A DNA stretch of 64,000 nt from Actinocorallia populi (GCF_002995495.1 NZ_PVZV01000004.1:682001-746000); one strand, 5' to 3'; counted from the stretch's first letter, positions 34,523 to 44,259 are shown. Translations and numbers: made by a program. Notes: a model not told the origin generated them from the letters alone.

Positions 34523-35923
34523 GTGACGGATTATCGGACCGCCGTGTCGGCGGTCATGGCACGGGGCGTCGAATGGGAGTTCGACCCCACCCTCGACCGG
34601 ATCCAGGACCTGCTGCACCTGCTGGGCGAACCCCAGCGGGCCTGCCCGGTGATCCTGGTGGCGGGGACCAACGGCAAGTCGAGCGTCTCCCGGATGATCG
34701 ACGCGCTGCTCACCGAGCGGGGACTGCGCGTCGGGCGGTTCACCAGCCCGCATCTGAGCGAGCTGCGCGAGCGCATCGCGATCGACGGGGAGCCGCTGAG
34801 CGAGGAGCGCTTCGCCGAGGTCTACGCCGACCTCGAGCCGTACCTGCAGCTCATCGACGGCAAGCACCCGGTGCGGTTGTCGTTCTTCGAGACGCTGACC
34901 GCGATGGCCTACGCGGCGTTCGCGGACGCGCCGGTGGACGTCGCGGTCGTGGAGATCGGCATGGGCGGCACCTGGGACGCCACCAACGTGGTGGACCCGG
35001 CCGTCTCGGTGATCACCCCGATCGGCCTGGACCACACCGACTACCTCGGCGACACGATCGAGGACATCGCCCACGAGAAGGCCGGGATCATCAAGCCCGG
35101 CACGGTCGCGGTGATCGCCCAGCAGCAGCCGGCCGCCGCCGAGGTGCTGCTGCGCCGCGCGGCGGAGACCGGCGCGCCGGTCGTCCGGGAGGGCATGGAG
35201 TTCGGGGTGCTCCAGCGGGACCTGGCCCTGGGCGGCCAGCGGCTGCACCTGCGCGGCGTGCACGGCGACTACGAGGAGGTCTTCCTGCCGCTGTTCGGCG
35301 CGCACCAGGCGGCCAACGCCGCGGTCGCGCTCGTGGCCGTCGAGACGTTCGCCAGCGGCGCTCCCACCAACGCGGTCCTCGACCCCGGCGAGGTGACCCG
35401 GGGCAGGGTCTCCTCGGACTACGCCGCCCCCGAGGGCGGCGAGGGCAGGCTCGACCCGGAGCTGGTCAGGGACGGCTTCGCCCGGGTGAGCTCGCCCGGC
35501 AGGATGGAGGTGGTGCGCACCGGCCCCACCGTGATCCTGGACGCCGCGCACAACCCCGCGGGCATGGCCGCCACGGCCCAGACGCTGAGCGAGTCCTTCG
35601 ACTTCACCCGGCTGGTCGGGGTGGTGGCCGTCTCGGCCGACAAGGACGTCGCCGGCATCCTGGCGGAGCTGGAGCCGGTCCTGACCGAGGTGGTCGCGAC
35701 CCGCAACTCCTCGTCGCGCGCCATGCCGGTGGACGAACTGGCCGCGCTGGCCGCGGAGATCTTCGGTCCGGAGCGGGTGCACCGCGCCGGGCGCCTGGAC
35801 GACGCGTTCGAGCGGGCTGTGGCGCTGGCCGACGAGGCGGGGGAATACGGGGGCTCCGGTGTGGTCATCACCGGGTCGGTCGTCACGGCCGGCGACGCAC
35901 GAGTTCTGTTGAAGGTGAAGTGA
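34523..35923 (+). CDS. folC: Folylpolyglutamate synthase / dihydrofolate synthase
   Basis: A 466-residue Mur-ligase-like enzyme. P-loop GTNGKSSVSRMID is near residue 50, followed by RFTSPHLSELRERI (FolC signature), EIGMGGTWDATNVV and the C-terminal LDAAHNPAGM. It adds glutamate to dihydropteroate and to folates in the cytoplasm. The GTG at 34523 lacks a close ribosome site; TAGCCT 7 nt upstream could be a -10, which would make the mRNA leaderless. The stop overlaps the DUF4233 start by 1 nt. Confidence 0.96.
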   Translation: MTDYRTAVSAVMARGVEWEFDPTLDRIQDLLHLLGEPQRACPVILVAGTNGKSSVSRMIDALLTERGLRVGRFTSPHLSELRERIAIDGEPLSEERFAEVYADLEPYLQLIDGKHPVRLSFFETLTAMAYAAFADAPVDVAVVEIGMGGTWDATNVVDPAVSVITPIGLDHTDYLGDTIEDIAHEKAGIIKPGTVAVIAQQQPAAAEVLLRRAAETGAPVVREGMEFGVLQRDLALGGQRLHLRGVHGDYEEVFLPLFGAHQAANAAVALVAVETFASGAPTNAVLDPGEVTRGRVSSDYAAPEGGEGRLDPELVRDGFARVSSPGRMEVVRTGPTVILDAAHNPAGMAATAQTLSESFDFTRLVGVVAVSADKDVAGILAELEPVLTEVVATRNSSSRAMPVDELAALAAEIFGPERVHRAGRLDDAFERAVALADEAGEYGGSGVVITGSVVTAGDARVLLKVK

Positions 35924-36240
35924 TGCGGCGCCTGCTCGCCACGATCTTGACATGTGAGGCGATCATCCTCGCCCTGGCGATTCCGGTCGCGATCTCGGTC
36001 GCGCACGTGGACGCCAGGACCGCCGGGATATCCGGGGGAGTGCTGGCGGTGCTCGCCCTGCTGCTGGCCGGAACGCTGGGCAGGTCCTGGGGCGTTCCCC
36101 TGGCCACGGGTTTCCAGGTCGTCGTGCTGGCGCTCGGCTTCTTCGTGCCGACCATGTTCATCCTGGGCGTGGTCTTCGGCGCGTTGTGGGCCTATGCCAT
36201 TTGGCTGGGAGTGAAGGTGGAGGGGCGGCAGAAGCGCTAG
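35923..36240 (+). CDS. DUF4233 small membrane protein
   Basis: A 105-residue protein with four hydrophobic helices (TILTCEAIILALAIPVAI, ISGGVLAVLALLLAG, ATGFQVVVLALGFFVP, FILGVVFGALWAYAIWLG) and a basic end. It matches the DUF4233 family found directly after folC in actinobacteria; function unknown. The start codon shares its A with the folC stop (TGATG), so it is translationally coupled. The conserved neighbourhood suggests a link to folate metabolism or simply operon history. Confidence 0.88.
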   Translation: MRRLLATILTCEAIILALAIPVAISVAHVDARTAGISGGVLAVLALLLAGTLGRSWGVPLATGFQVVVLALGFFVPTMFILGVVFGALWAYAIWLGVKVEGRQKR

Positions 36241-36306
36241 CTTCTTCTCCGGGCGGCCTTTTCCGCGGGGTATTTACCCCTGGAAAAACCGGGTATTACA
36301 GCCAAT

Positions 36307-36323
36307 TATCACCATATGTGATA
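36307..36323. promoter_or_regulatory. Operator-like inverted repeat in an AT-rich promoter patch
   Basis: TATCAC-catat-GTGATA is a perfect 6-bp inverted repeat 38 nt upstream of the MFS-like gene, in one of the few AT-rich spots of this region. A small hairpin GGGGTA-tt-TACCCC lies at 36267-36280, downstream of DUF4233. Confidence 0.4.
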
Positions 36324-36361
36324 TCCGCTGTCGACAATGCCGCCGACTTTCGGAGGAAGGC

Positions 36362-37759
36362 GTGCGGGAATCCGGCACCGGGGACCGCTCCGGCGGGCGG
36401 GGAACACGGTTCGCCGCGGCGGTCGCGGCCGCGGTGGCGCTGACCGCGGTCCCCGCCGCGGTGCTGACCGTCCCCAACGTGATCACCCTCGTCGCGGCCT
36501 CCGCCCGGCGGGATCTGGGCGGCGGGTCGGCCGCCCTGGTGCAGGCCGCGGGAGCCGCGCTGCCCGCCCTGGTGCTGACGCTGGCGCCCGCCGCGGTGGC
36601 CGCCCGCAGGCTCCCGCCGCCGCTGGTGCTGCTGGCCGGGATCTTCGCCGTGCTGGCCGGGCAGGTCCTGGCGCTGGAGGCAGGATCCCCGCCCGTGCTG
36701 GGCGCCGCCCGGGTGCTGCAGGGCGCGGGGGCCGGGGCGGTCCTGTCCGCCGCGCTCGCCCTCGTCTGGCAGAGCCGTTCGAGGACGCCCCTGGCCCTGT
36801 TCGCCGGGGCGCTCTGCGGCTCCCTGGCGCTCGCCGTGCCGCTGGCCCTCGGCGCGGTGCCGCGCGAGCCGGGCCGCTGGCGCGAGGCGCTCACGCCCTT
36901 CCCCTGGCTGCTGGGCCTGGCGTTGTCGTGCGCTCTGCTGGCCTGCCTGCCGGGCGGCGCCGGACGCCCCCTGCCGCCGCTGCGCGCCATCGAACGCACC
37001 CGGCTGCTGCTCCCCCTGGTGCCCTCCGCCGGATTCGCCTTCCTGGCGGTGACCGCCGTCGGCGCCTCCTGGGAGCCGGGCGTGGGCGTCCTGGTGGCGG
37101 GCCTGGGCATCACGGCGTTCGCGGGCCTGGCGCTCGCCTGCACCCGCGACGCGGCTCTCGGCGGGCCGTGCGCCCCGGCGCTGCAGGCGGTCCTCATCGG
37201 ATGGCTGGTGCTGCCCGTGGCCGCCCCGGCGGGCGGGCTGGCCTTCCTGACCGCGGCCCCTGCGGGGCAGGGGGCGTGGCCGTTCGCCGCCGCGGTCCCC
37301 GCCGCCCTCGCCGGAGCGCTGTGCGCCGCGCGCCCGCCCGCCCGCAGGGCGGTCCTGGCCGGGGACGCGCTGCTGGTGCTCGCGGTCCTCCTGCTGCTGG
37401 GCGCCGGCCCCCGGGCGGGCGCGGCGGAGCTCGCGGCGTGCCTGGCCCTGCTGGGCGGCGGCGCGGGCCTGGCGCTGGCCGCCTCGCTGCGCGGCGCGGG
37501 TCCGGGAGCCGCGCAGTTCGCGCTCGCGCTGTGCTTCCCCGCGCTGCTCTGCGGCAACCTCGTCGCGGGTTCGCTCCAGGCGGACCGGGTGCGGGGCGCG
37601 GACGGCGCCGCGGCCGGTCTGGCGGCGCTGGGCACGGCGCAGCAGACCTGGCTGGCGGCGGCCGGAGTGCTGGCGCTGGCGCTGTCCGCGCTCGCCGCCG
37701 CCGTGACGCGGCGCCGGGACATGATCGGGGGGGATAGGCTTTCGGGGGTATCCCACTAG
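36362..37759 (+). CDS. MFS-like multi-pass membrane protein
   Basis: A 465-residue, extremely Ala/Leu/Gly-rich protein with 12-14 predicted helices. The early part resembles the major facilitator superfamily: VPNVITLVAASARRDLGGG after helix 1 and GAARVLQGAGAGAVLSAALALVW, like the RxxQGxGxA motif of drug/H+ antiporters in helix 4-5. The later half is too degenerate to assign. GTG 36362 has GGAGGAA 5 nt upstream. It ends 24 nt before ndk. Substrate unknown. Confidence 0.7.
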   Translation: MRESGTGDRSGGRGTRFAAAVAAAVALTAVPAAVLTVPNVITLVAASARRDLGGGSAALVQAAGAALPALVLTLAPAAVAARRLPPPLVLLAGIFAVLAGQVLALEAGSPPVLGAARVLQGAGAGAVLSAALALVWQSRSRTPLALFAGALCGSLALAVPLALGAVPREPGRWREALTPFPWLLGLALSCALLACLPGGAGRPLPPLRAIERTRLLLPLVPSAGFAFLAVTAVGASWEPGVGVLVAGLGITAFAGLALACTRDAALGGPCAPALQAVLIGWLVLPVAAPAGGLAFLTAAPAGQGAWPFAAAVPAALAGALCAARPPARRAVLAGDALLVLAVLLLLGAGPRAGAAELAACLALLGGGAGLALAASLRGAGPGAAQFALALCFPALLCGNLVAGSLQADRVRGADGAAAGLAALGTAQQTWLAAAGVLALALSALAAAVTRRRDMIGGDRLSGVSH

Positions 37760-37783
37760 CCGAACTCACTGGAGAACACCGCC

Positions 37784-38194
37784 GTGTCCGAGCGCACTCT
37801 GATCCTGGTCAAGCCCGATGGCGTACGCAAGGGCGTCGTCGGCGAGGTCGTCTCGCGCATCGAGCGCAAGGGCCTGAAGCTGGTCGCGCTGGAGCTGCGC
37901 ACGCTGCCCCGCGAGGTGGCCGAGGAGCACTACGCCGAGCACAGCGAGCGCCCCTTCTTCGGCGAGCTCGTCGAGTTCATCACCGGCGGCCCGCTCGTCG
38001 CCCTGGTCGCCGAGGGCCCGCACGCCATCAAGGCCTTCCGCTCGCTGGCCGGCGCCACCAACCCGGTCGAGGCCGGACCCGGCACCATCCGCGGCGACTT
38101 CGCCCTGGAGATCGGCGAGAACATCGTCCACGGCTCGGACTCGCCGGAGTCCGCCGCCCGGGAGATCAAGATCTTCTTCCCCGGCCTCGCCTGA
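37784..38194 (+). CDS. ndk: Nucleoside diphosphate kinase
   Basis: A 136-residue enzyme with the active-site segment [12 protein letters not shown] (phospho-histidine in VHGSD), the nucleotide-binding [10 protein letters not shown] near the start and [16 protein letters not shown]. It equilibrates nucleoside di- and triphosphates through the histidine intermediate. GTG 37784 has GGAGAA 8 nt upstream. A very strong terminator follows. Confidence 0.97.
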   Translation: MSERTLILVKPDGVRKGVVGEVVSRIERKGLKLVALELRTLPREVAEEHYAEHSERPFFGELVEFITGGPLVALVAEGPHAIKAFRSLAGATNPVEAGPGTIRGDFALEIGENIVHGSDSPESAAREIKIFFPGLA

Positions 38195-38234
38195 ACCCGC
38201 GCCCGGTCGCATGAGATCGGGCCGTACGGGTATC

Positions 38235-38278
38235 ACAGCCGCACCGCGCGCCGTATGATCGGCGCGCGGTGCGGCTGT
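38235..38278 (+). terminator. Strong terminator after ndk
   Basis: A perfect 18-bp stem (left arm 38235-38252, right arm 38261-38278, arms beginning ACAGCCGCACCGC and GGCGCGCGGTGCG) with an 8-nt loop and a short CTTTC tail. Confidence 0.9.
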
Positions 38279-38452
38279 CTTTCAGAGACCGGCAGTCGTT
38301 TTGCTGGAAACTGAACGTTGGCCGGACGTTTTTTCGCGTAAGCGCACCCCGTTGGCGGATGCCCCCGGAGTGGATATCGCGTTACGATGAATCACGCCGC
38401 TTCGATCGTCATCTCTGGTGACACCGCCAGCAGGAAGGGCCCCCTTTTCTCC

Positions 38453-39493
38453 ATGGGTAACAAGTTGTCGTTCCTCGGCCGTGACATGGCGGTTGATCTG
38501 GGCACCGCCAATACCCTCGTCTATGTCAGGGGAAGAGGGATCGTGCTGAACGAGCCCTCGGTGGTGGCCATCAACACCCACACGAACAAAATCGTGGCGG
38601 TGGGCATCGACGCCAAGCGCATGATCGGCCGCACGCCCGGCAACATCGTCGCGGTCCGCCCGCTCAAGGACGGCGTGATCGCCGACTTCGAGGTCACCGA
38701 ACGGATGTTGCGGTACTTCATCCAGAAGGTGCACAAGCGCCGCCACTTCGCCAAGCCGCGCATCGTCGTCGCGGTGCCCTCGGGCATCACCGGCGTCGAG
38801 CAGCGCGCGGTGAAGGAGGCCGGCTACCAGGCGGGCGCCCGCCGGGTCTTCATCATCGAGGAACCGATGGCCGCCGCGATCGGCTCGGGCCTGCCGGTGC
38901 ACGAGCCGACCGGCAACATGGTCGTCGACATCGGCGGCGGCACCACCGAGGTGGCCATCATCTCCCTGGGCGGCATCGTCACCAGCCAGTCGGTGCGCGT
39001 CGGCGGCGACGAGCTCGACCAGGCGATCATCACCTTCGCCAAGAAGGAGTACTCGCTCATGCTGGGCGAGCGCACCGCCGAGGAGATCAAGATCGCCATC
39101 GGCAGCGCCTACCCCGCCCGCGACGGCGAGGAGGAGCCCAACGCCGAGATCCGCGGCCGCGACCTGGTCTCCGGCCTGCCCAAGACCGTCGTGATCTCCG
39201 CCGAGGAGGTGCGCCGCGCCATCGAGGAGCCGGTCAGCACCGTCGTCGACGCGGTGAAGACCACCCTGGACAAGTGCCCGCCGGAGCTGTCCGGCGACAT
39301 CATGGACCGCGGCATCGCGCTCACCGGCGGCGGCGCCCTGCTCAAGGGGCTCGACGAGCGGGTGCGCGAGGAGACGGGCATGCCCATCCACCTCGTCGAC
39401 AACCCGCTCGACTCGGTCGTCCTCGGCACCGGCAAGTGCGTCGAGGACTTCGAGTCGCTGCGCCAGGTCCTGGTGCCCGAGCCGCGTCACTGA
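38453..39493 (+). CDS. mreB: Rod-shape-determining actin homologue MreB
   Basis: A 346-residue actin-fold ATPase with phosphate-1 [25 protein letters not shown] (phosphate-2), [15 protein letters not shown] (adenosine) and [14 protein letters not shown]. It forms membrane-bound filaments that guide wall synthesis; in sporulating actinomycetes it acts mainly in spore-wall formation. Start ATG 38453 ([11 protein letters not shown]) is the family start; AGGAAGGG lies 13 nt upstream. An in-frame ATG at 38387 has no ribosome site. First gene of mreBCD-mrdA-rodA, with 1-nt overlap to mreC. Confidence 0.96.
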   Translation: MGNKLSFLGRDMAVDLGTANTLVYVRGRGIVLNEPSVVAINTHTNKIVAVGIDAKRMIGRTPGNIVAVRPLKDGVIADFEVTERMLRYFIQKVHKRRHFAKPRIVVAVPSGITGVEQRAVKEAGYQAGARRVFIIEEPMAAAIGSGLPVHEPTGNMVVDIGGGTTEVAIISLGGIVTSQSVRVGGDELDQAIITFAKKEYSLMLGERTAEEIKIAIGSAYPARDGEEEPNAEIRGRDLVSGLPKTVVISAEEVRRAIEEPVSTVVDAVKTTLDKCPPELSGDIMDRGIALTGGGALLKGLDERVREETGMPIHLVDNPLDSVVLGTGKCVEDFESLRQVLVPEPRH

Positions 39494-40392
39494 TGCGAGA
39501 CACCCGACGAACCCGGCTGGTGCTGGGCGTCCTGCTCGTCACCTCGCTGCTCCTGATCACCGTGGACCACCAGGGCGGGGAGAACTCCCCGCTGCGCGGG
39601 CTGCGGGGGCTGGGCGCGACGGTGTTCGGGCCGCTGGAGCGGGTCGCCTCCGGTGTCGTGCGTCCCGTCGGCAACACCTTCGACGCGCTGCGCGACGCGC
39701 CCGGCCAGCGCCGGCGCGCCGAGGACCTGCAGCGGGAGAACCAGCGCCTGCGCGAGCAGCTGCGCTCCAACACCATCGACAAGGACCGCGCCGCCCAGCT
39801 GGAGCGGCTGCTGGGCAGCGCCGGGCTGGGCGGCTACAAGATCGTGGCGGCGAACGTCATCTCGGCCGGACAGGGCTACGAGGACACCGTCACCATCGAC
39901 GCCGGGACCCTCAGCGGGGTCAAGCCCGAGATGACCGTGATGACCGGCGAAGGGCTGGTCGGCCGGATCACCAGGGCCGGGCCCGCCACCGCGACGGTCC
40001 TGCTGGCCACCGACGCCTCCTCCACCGTGGGCGCGCGCCTGGAGGACTCCAAGGAGATCGGCGTCATCAAGGGCGAGGGCAGGCGCGGCCTGGGCGTCGG
40101 CGCCACCCCGCTGCGGCTGCAGCTCTTCTCCGCGGACGCGCCGCTGGCCGTCGGCCAGCGGGTGGTGACGCTCGGCTCCAAGGGCGACCGCCCGTACGTG
40201 CCGGGCGTGCCGATCGGCACGGTGGACAGGATCGAGAAGACCCCCGGGTCCCTCACCCGCACCGCGCTGATCCGTCCCTACGTCATGTTCACCAGGCTGG
40301 ACGTCGTCGGCGTGGTGGTCGCCCCGCCGCAGCGCGACCCGCACGACGCCGTCCTGCCGCCCCAGCCTGCCGCGAGCCCGTCGGGGAGCTAG
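39493..40392 (+). CDS. mreC: Cell-shape protein MreC
   Basis: A 299-residue protein: short cytoplasmic start, one membrane helix (RLVLGVLLVTSLLLITVD), a coiled coil (about 70-110; AEDLQRENQRLREQLRS) and the exported beta-barrel domain (VIVAANVISAG-type strand, GVKPEMTVMTGEGLVGRI, VPIGTVDRIEKTPGS). It links MreB to PBP2/RodA. The start ATG overlaps the mreB stop (TGATG); mreD begins 2 nt after its stop. Confidence 0.95.
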   Translation: MRDTRRTRLVLGVLLVTSLLLITVDHQGGENSPLRGLRGLGATVFGPLERVASGVVRPVGNTFDALRDAPGQRRRAEDLQRENQRLREQLRSNTIDKDRAAQLERLLGSAGLGGYKIVAANVISAGQGYEDTVTIDAGTLSGVKPEMTVMTGEGLVGRITRAGPATATVLLATDASSTVGARLEDSKEIGVIKGEGRRGLGVGATPLRLQLFSADAPLAVGQRVVTLGSKGDRPYVPGVPIGTVDRIEKTPGSLTRTALIRPYVMFTRLDVVGVVVAPPQRDPHDAVLPPQPAASPSGS

Positions 40393-40394
40393 CC

Positions 40395-40976
40395 GTGCTG
40401 AACTCGGTCGAGGAGGTCAGGAGCGGACCGTTCCGCTCCGTCCTCATCATCGTCGTGGCGATCCTGCTCCAGGTCGCGGTGGCCAACAGGCTGCCGCTGC
40501 CGGGTTCGGTGACGCCCGACCTCGTCATGCTCACCGTGGTGGCGCTGGCGCTGTTCAAGGGCGAGACGGTCGGCATGGTCGCCGGCTTCTTCGCCGGGCT
40601 GGCCACCGACCTGGTGCCGCCCGCCGACCACACCATCGGCATGTACGCGCTGGTCTACTGCGTCGTCGGCTACCTCTCGGGGCTGGTCAGCCCCGAGATG
40701 GACCGGTCGCAGTCCCTGCCGTTCGTGGCGGTGGCGATCGGCGCGCTGGTGGGCAACCTCGCCTACGCGCTGGTGGGGGTGATGCTCGGCGACCCGCGCG
40801 CCGACTGGTCCATCGTCTCGCGCACGGTGCCGCTCGCCGTCCTGTACAACGTGCTGGCCAGCCCGTTCGTGGTCTGGGCGGTGCTGCGCCTCTCGCAGCG
40901 CAACGAAAGGCTGGAACCGCGCGGCGGGCTCAGCGTCCCCGGTTTCTCGGCTCGGTTGGGCAGGCAGCAGCGGTGA
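40395..40976 (+). CDS. mreD: Rod-shape-determining membrane protein MreD
   Basis: A 193-residue protein with five or six helices (SVLIIVVAILLQVAVANRL, DLVMLTVVALALF, GMVAGFFAGLATDLVPP, ALVYCVVGYLSGLV, FVAVAIGALVGNLAYALVGVMLG). The GFxxGLxxDxxPP motif is typical of MreD. It is a core member of the elongation machinery with no known enzyme activity. GTG 40395; it overlaps mrdA by 4 nt (GTGA). Confidence 0.93.
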   Translation: MLNSVEEVRSGPFRSVLIIVVAILLQVAVANRLPLPGSVTPDLVMLTVVALALFKGETVGMVAGFFAGLATDLVPPADHTIGMYALVYCVVGYLSGLVSPEMDRSQSLPFVAVAIGALVGNLAYALVGVMLGDPRADWSIVSRTVPLAVLYNVLASPFVVWAVLRLSQRNERLEPRGGLSVPGFSARLGRQQR

Positions 40977-43021
40977 ACTCCCGTACGTACTCCCGGCTCC
41001 TGGTGCTCCACGTCATGGTGGGGACGCTGCTGCTGGTGCTGGTCGGCCGCATGTGGGTGCTCCAGGTGGCCCAGGGCGAGGAGTACCAGGCGATAGCCGC
41101 CAACAACCGCACCCGCGACATCGTCGTCCCCGCCGTCCGCGGCTCGATCCTCGACGACATGGGCCGGCCGCTGGTGCGCAACCGCACCGCGCTGGTCGTG
41201 TCGGTCGACAAGACCGCGCTGGGCAGGCAGGAGGACCAGGGCAGGGCGGTGCTCGCCCGGCTGGCCGAGGTGCTGGGCACCACCCGCGAGCAGCTGGAGC
41301 TGAAGACCCGGCTGTGCTCGCCGACGGTGCCGCGGCCCTGCTGGCCCGGCTCGCCCTACCAGCCGATCCCGGTGGACGACCGGGTGAGCGCCAAGGAGGG
41401 CCTGCAGATCCTGGAGCGGCCCGAGGACTTCGACGGCGTCATCGCCCAGGTCCAGGCCGTCCGGGAGTACCCCGAGCCCGAGGGCGCCAGCGCCGCGCAG
41501 ACGCTCGGCTACCTCCAGCCGGTCACCCAGGAGGAGCTCGACAAGCGCGAGGGCCTGAAGGTCACCGGCTACAGCGGCGTCGACCTCATCGGCAGGGACG
41601 GCCTGGAGGCCTCCTACGACGTCGACCTGCGCGGCGAGCCGGGCGTCCGGCGGGTGAACGTCGACGCCCGCGGCCGGGTCACCGGCACCGCCTCCGAGAC
41701 CGAGGCGGTGCCCGGCTCGCACCTGGTGACCAACCTGGACGCCAAGGTGCAGGCCGCGGTCGAGGACGCGCTCGCCGAGCAGATCGCGGCGGTCAAGAAG
41801 ATCGGCGGGGACCCGGCGGCGGCGGGGGTGGTGCTGGAGGTCGACACCGGCAAGGTCGTCGCGCTGGCCAGCTACCCCACCTACGACCCCGCGGTGTGGA
41901 CCGGCGGCATCTCCCAGGAGGAGTACGACGCGCTGCTGGGCCCCAAACGGGGCGAGCCGCTGATCTCCCGGGCCATCGCCGGCCAGTTCCCGCCCGGCTC
42001 GACCTTCAAGGTCTCCTCGCTGGCCGCGGCGGTGGCCGACGGCTACAAGCTGAACGGGATCTACCCGTGCCCCGGCTCCTACAACGTCGGCAGCCGGGCG
42101 TTCACCAACTTCCGGAGCACGCCCTACCCCCCGATGGACCTGCACCGGGCGATCGTCGTCTCCTGCGACACGATCTTCTACAAGTTCGCCTACGAGCAGT
42201 GGATCCGCGACGGGTCGACCAAGCCGGTGCCCGACCCCAAGGACCCGATGATCAAGATGGCCCGGGTGTTCGGGTTCGGTGCCAGGACCGGGGTCGACCT
42301 GCCCGGCGAGGTGCCCGGCCGCATCCCCGACCGGGCCTGGAAGAAGAGCTACTGGGAGAGCACCAAGGAGGTCGACTGCAAGCGCGCCAAGACCGGCTAC
42401 CCCGAGGTCAAGAACGCCACGCACGCGTCCTACCTGACGGCGATCGCCAAGGAGAACTGCCTGGAGGGCCACATGTGGCGCGCGGGCGACGCGGCGAACT
42501 TCTCCGTCGGCCAGGGCAACGTGCTGGTCACCCCGCTGCAGCTCGCCCGCGCGTACGCCGCGATCGCCAACGGGGGCACCCTGGTGGTCCCGCAGGTGGC
42601 CAAGGCGGTCGTCCGCCCGGACGGCACCGTGGTGCGCGAGATCAAGCCGGAGCGCGGCATGAAGCTGCAGGTCGACAAGAAGGTCATCGAGTACATGCGC
42701 AAGGCGCTGGCGGCCGTCACGACCGAGGGCACCGCGGCGGGCGTCTTCGGCGACTTCCCGCTGGACAAGGTGCACGTGGCGGGCAAGACGGGTACGGCCG
42801 AGGCGTACGGCTACAAGGACACCGCGTGGTTCGCCTCCTTCGCCCCGGCCAAGAACTCCAAGTACGCGGTGGTCGTCATGATCACCGACGCCGGCACGGG
42901 CGGCACCTACGCGGCCCCGGCCGTCCGCAAGATCTACGAGGCGATCTACGGGCTCGGTGACACGCCCGCCGCGCTGGAGAACGGGGAGATCCCCGCCGGA
43001 CTGCCGAAGGTGAGCCAATGA
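40973..43021 (+). CDS. mrdA: Penicillin-binding protein 2 (elongation transpeptidase)
   Basis: A 682-residue class B PBP. One N-terminal helix (LLVLHVMVGTLLLVLVGRMW) is followed by the pedestal/dimerisation domain (VRGSILDDMGRPLVRN), then the transpeptidase with S343-T-F-K346, SCD as the SxN-type motif (VVSCDTIFYK) and K605-T-G607. It cross-links lateral-wall peptidoglycan outside the membrane, working with RodA encoded next door. Both ends overlap neighbours by 4 nt. Two inserted cysteine-containing loops (LCSPTVPRPCWP and EVDCKRAKTG with NCLEGH) are notable and may form disulfides. Confidence 0.95.
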   Translation: MNSRTYSRLLVLHVMVGTLLLVLVGRMWVLQVAQGEEYQAIAANNRTRDIVVPAVRGSILDDMGRPLVRNRTALVVSVDKTALGRQEDQGRAVLARLAEVLGTTREQLELKTRLCSPTVPRPCWPGSPYQPIPVDDRVSAKEGLQILERPEDFDGVIAQVQAVREYPEPEGASAAQTLGYLQPVTQEELDKREGLKVTGYSGVDLIGRDGLEASYDVDLRGEPGVRRVNVDARGRVTGTASETEAVPGSHLVTNLDAKVQAAVEDALAEQIAAVKKIGGDPAAAGVVLEVDTGKVVALASYPTYDPAVWTGGISQEEYDALLGPKRGEPLISRAIAGQFPPGSTFKVSSLAAAVADGYKLNGIYPCPGSYNVGSRAFTNFRSTPYPPMDLHRAIVVSCDTIFYKFAYEQWIRDGSTKPVPDPKDPMIKMARVFGFGARTGVDLPGEVPGRIPDRAWKKSYWESTKEVDCKRAKTGYPEVKNATHASYLTAIAKENCLEGHMWRAGDAANFSVGQGNVLVTPLQLARAYAAIANGGTLVVPQVAKAVVRPDGTVVREIKPERGMKLQVDKKVIEYMRKALAAVTTEGTAAGVFGDFPLDKVHVAGKTGTAEAYGYKDTAWFASFAPAKNSKYAVVVMITDAGTGGTYAAPAVRKIYEAIYGLGDTPAALENGEIPAGLPKVSQ

Positions 43022-44175
43022 CGACGCTGCAGGAGCGGCGGTCCTGGCCGAGCCGGATGGTGCGCCGCGACTCGGTGCTGCGCCGGCTGGACTGGGGGCT
43101 GGTGCTGCCCGTCATCGTGCTCGGCGTGATCAGCGCGCTGCTGGTCTACTCGGCCACCCGGGCCGGGCACCGCGCCGACCCGGAGGCCTTCCTCAAGAAG
43201 CACCTGCTCAACCTGGGCATCGGGGCGGTCCTCTACGCGGTGGTGTCCTCCTTCGACTACCGGCTGCTGCGCGCCTACGCGCCGATCCTCTACGGACTCT
43301 CGCTCGTCGGCCTCATCGCGGTCCTCACCCCGCTGGGCGAGACGATCAACGGCTCCCACTCGTGGATCGTGATCGGCGGCGGCTTCCAGGTGCAGCCCTC
43401 GGAGTTCGCCAAGGTCGGTCTGGTCGTGCTGCTGGCGATGATCCTGGGCGAGCCCAGGGACGGCGAGGTCGGTCCGGGCCGCAAGGACATCCTGACCGCG
43501 CTGGTGCTGGCCGGGGTGCCGGCGGCGCTGATCATGCTCCAGCCCGACCTGGGCACCACGATGGTGCTGGGCGCCATCCTGATGGGCATGCTGGTGATCT
43601 CCGGGGTGGCCAAGCGCTGGACGATCGGCCTGGTGCTGGCCGGGGTGGGCACCGCCGTCGCGGCGGTGGCGCTGGGGCTGCTGGAGGACTACCAGATCGC
43701 CCGGTTCACCGCCTTCGTCGACCCGACCGCCGACCCCAGGGGGGCCGGTTACAACGCCAACCAGGCGAAGATCGCGGTCGGCTCCGGGGGCCTGCTGGGC
43801 AAGGGGCTGTTCCACGGCGAGCAGACCACCGGCCAGTTCGTGCCCGAGCAGCAGACCGACTTCATCTTCACCGTGGCGGGGGAGGAGCTCGGCTTCCTCG
43901 GGTCGCTGATGATCATCCTGCTGATCGGCGTGATCCTCTACCGCGGCCTGCGGATCGCGGTCCACGCCGGCGACCAGTTCGGTACCCTGGTGGCGGCCGG
44001 AGTGGTCTGCTGGCTGGGATTCCAGACCTTCGAGAACATCGGCATGTGCATCGGGATCATGCCCATCACCGGACTCCCGCTGCCCCTGGTCTCCTACGGC
44101 GGCTCCGCCACGTTCGCCACGATGATCGCCTTCGGGCTGCTGCAGGGAGTGCACGCCCGGGGCAGGAGCCTGTGA
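43018..44175 (+). CDS. rodA: Peptidoglycan glycosyltransferase RodA (SEDS family)
   Basis: A 385-residue, 10-helix SEDS protein. GSHSWIVIGGGFQVQPSEFAK, LIMLQPDLGTTMVL, PEQQTDFIFTVAGEELGFLG (with the catalytic Asp-type segment) and MPITGLPLPLVSYGGSA are all present. It polymerises lipid II into glycan strands as partner of PBP2. ATG 43018 overlaps the mrdA stop (ATGA). Last gene of the elongation operon; no clear terminator separates it from the radical SAM gene 84 nt on. Confidence 0.96.
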   Translation: MTTLQERRSWPSRMVRRDSVLRRLDWGLVLPVIVLGVISALLVYSATRAGHRADPEAFLKKHLLNLGIGAVLYAVVSSFDYRLLRAYAPILYGLSLVGLIAVLTPLGETINGSHSWIVIGGGFQVQPSEFAKVGLVVLLAMILGEPRDGEVGPGRKDILTALVLAGVPAALIMLQPDLGTTMVLGAILMGMLVISGVAKRWTIGLVLAGVGTAVAAVALGLLEDYQIARFTAFVDPTADPRGAGYNANQAKIAVGSGGLLGKGLFHGEQTTGQFVPEQQTDFIFTVAGEELGFLGSLMIILLIGVILYRGLRIAVHAGDQFGTLVAAGVVCWLGFQTFENIGMCIGIMPITGLPLPLVSYGGSATFATMIAFGLLQGVHARGRSL

Positions 44176-44259
44176 GCGGCGGTACGCTGGGGGTTTGATC
44201 CGGGAGCGCGATCCCGCCACTGCCCCCGGGAACCCCGTAAGTCTTCTGGAAGGTACGAC

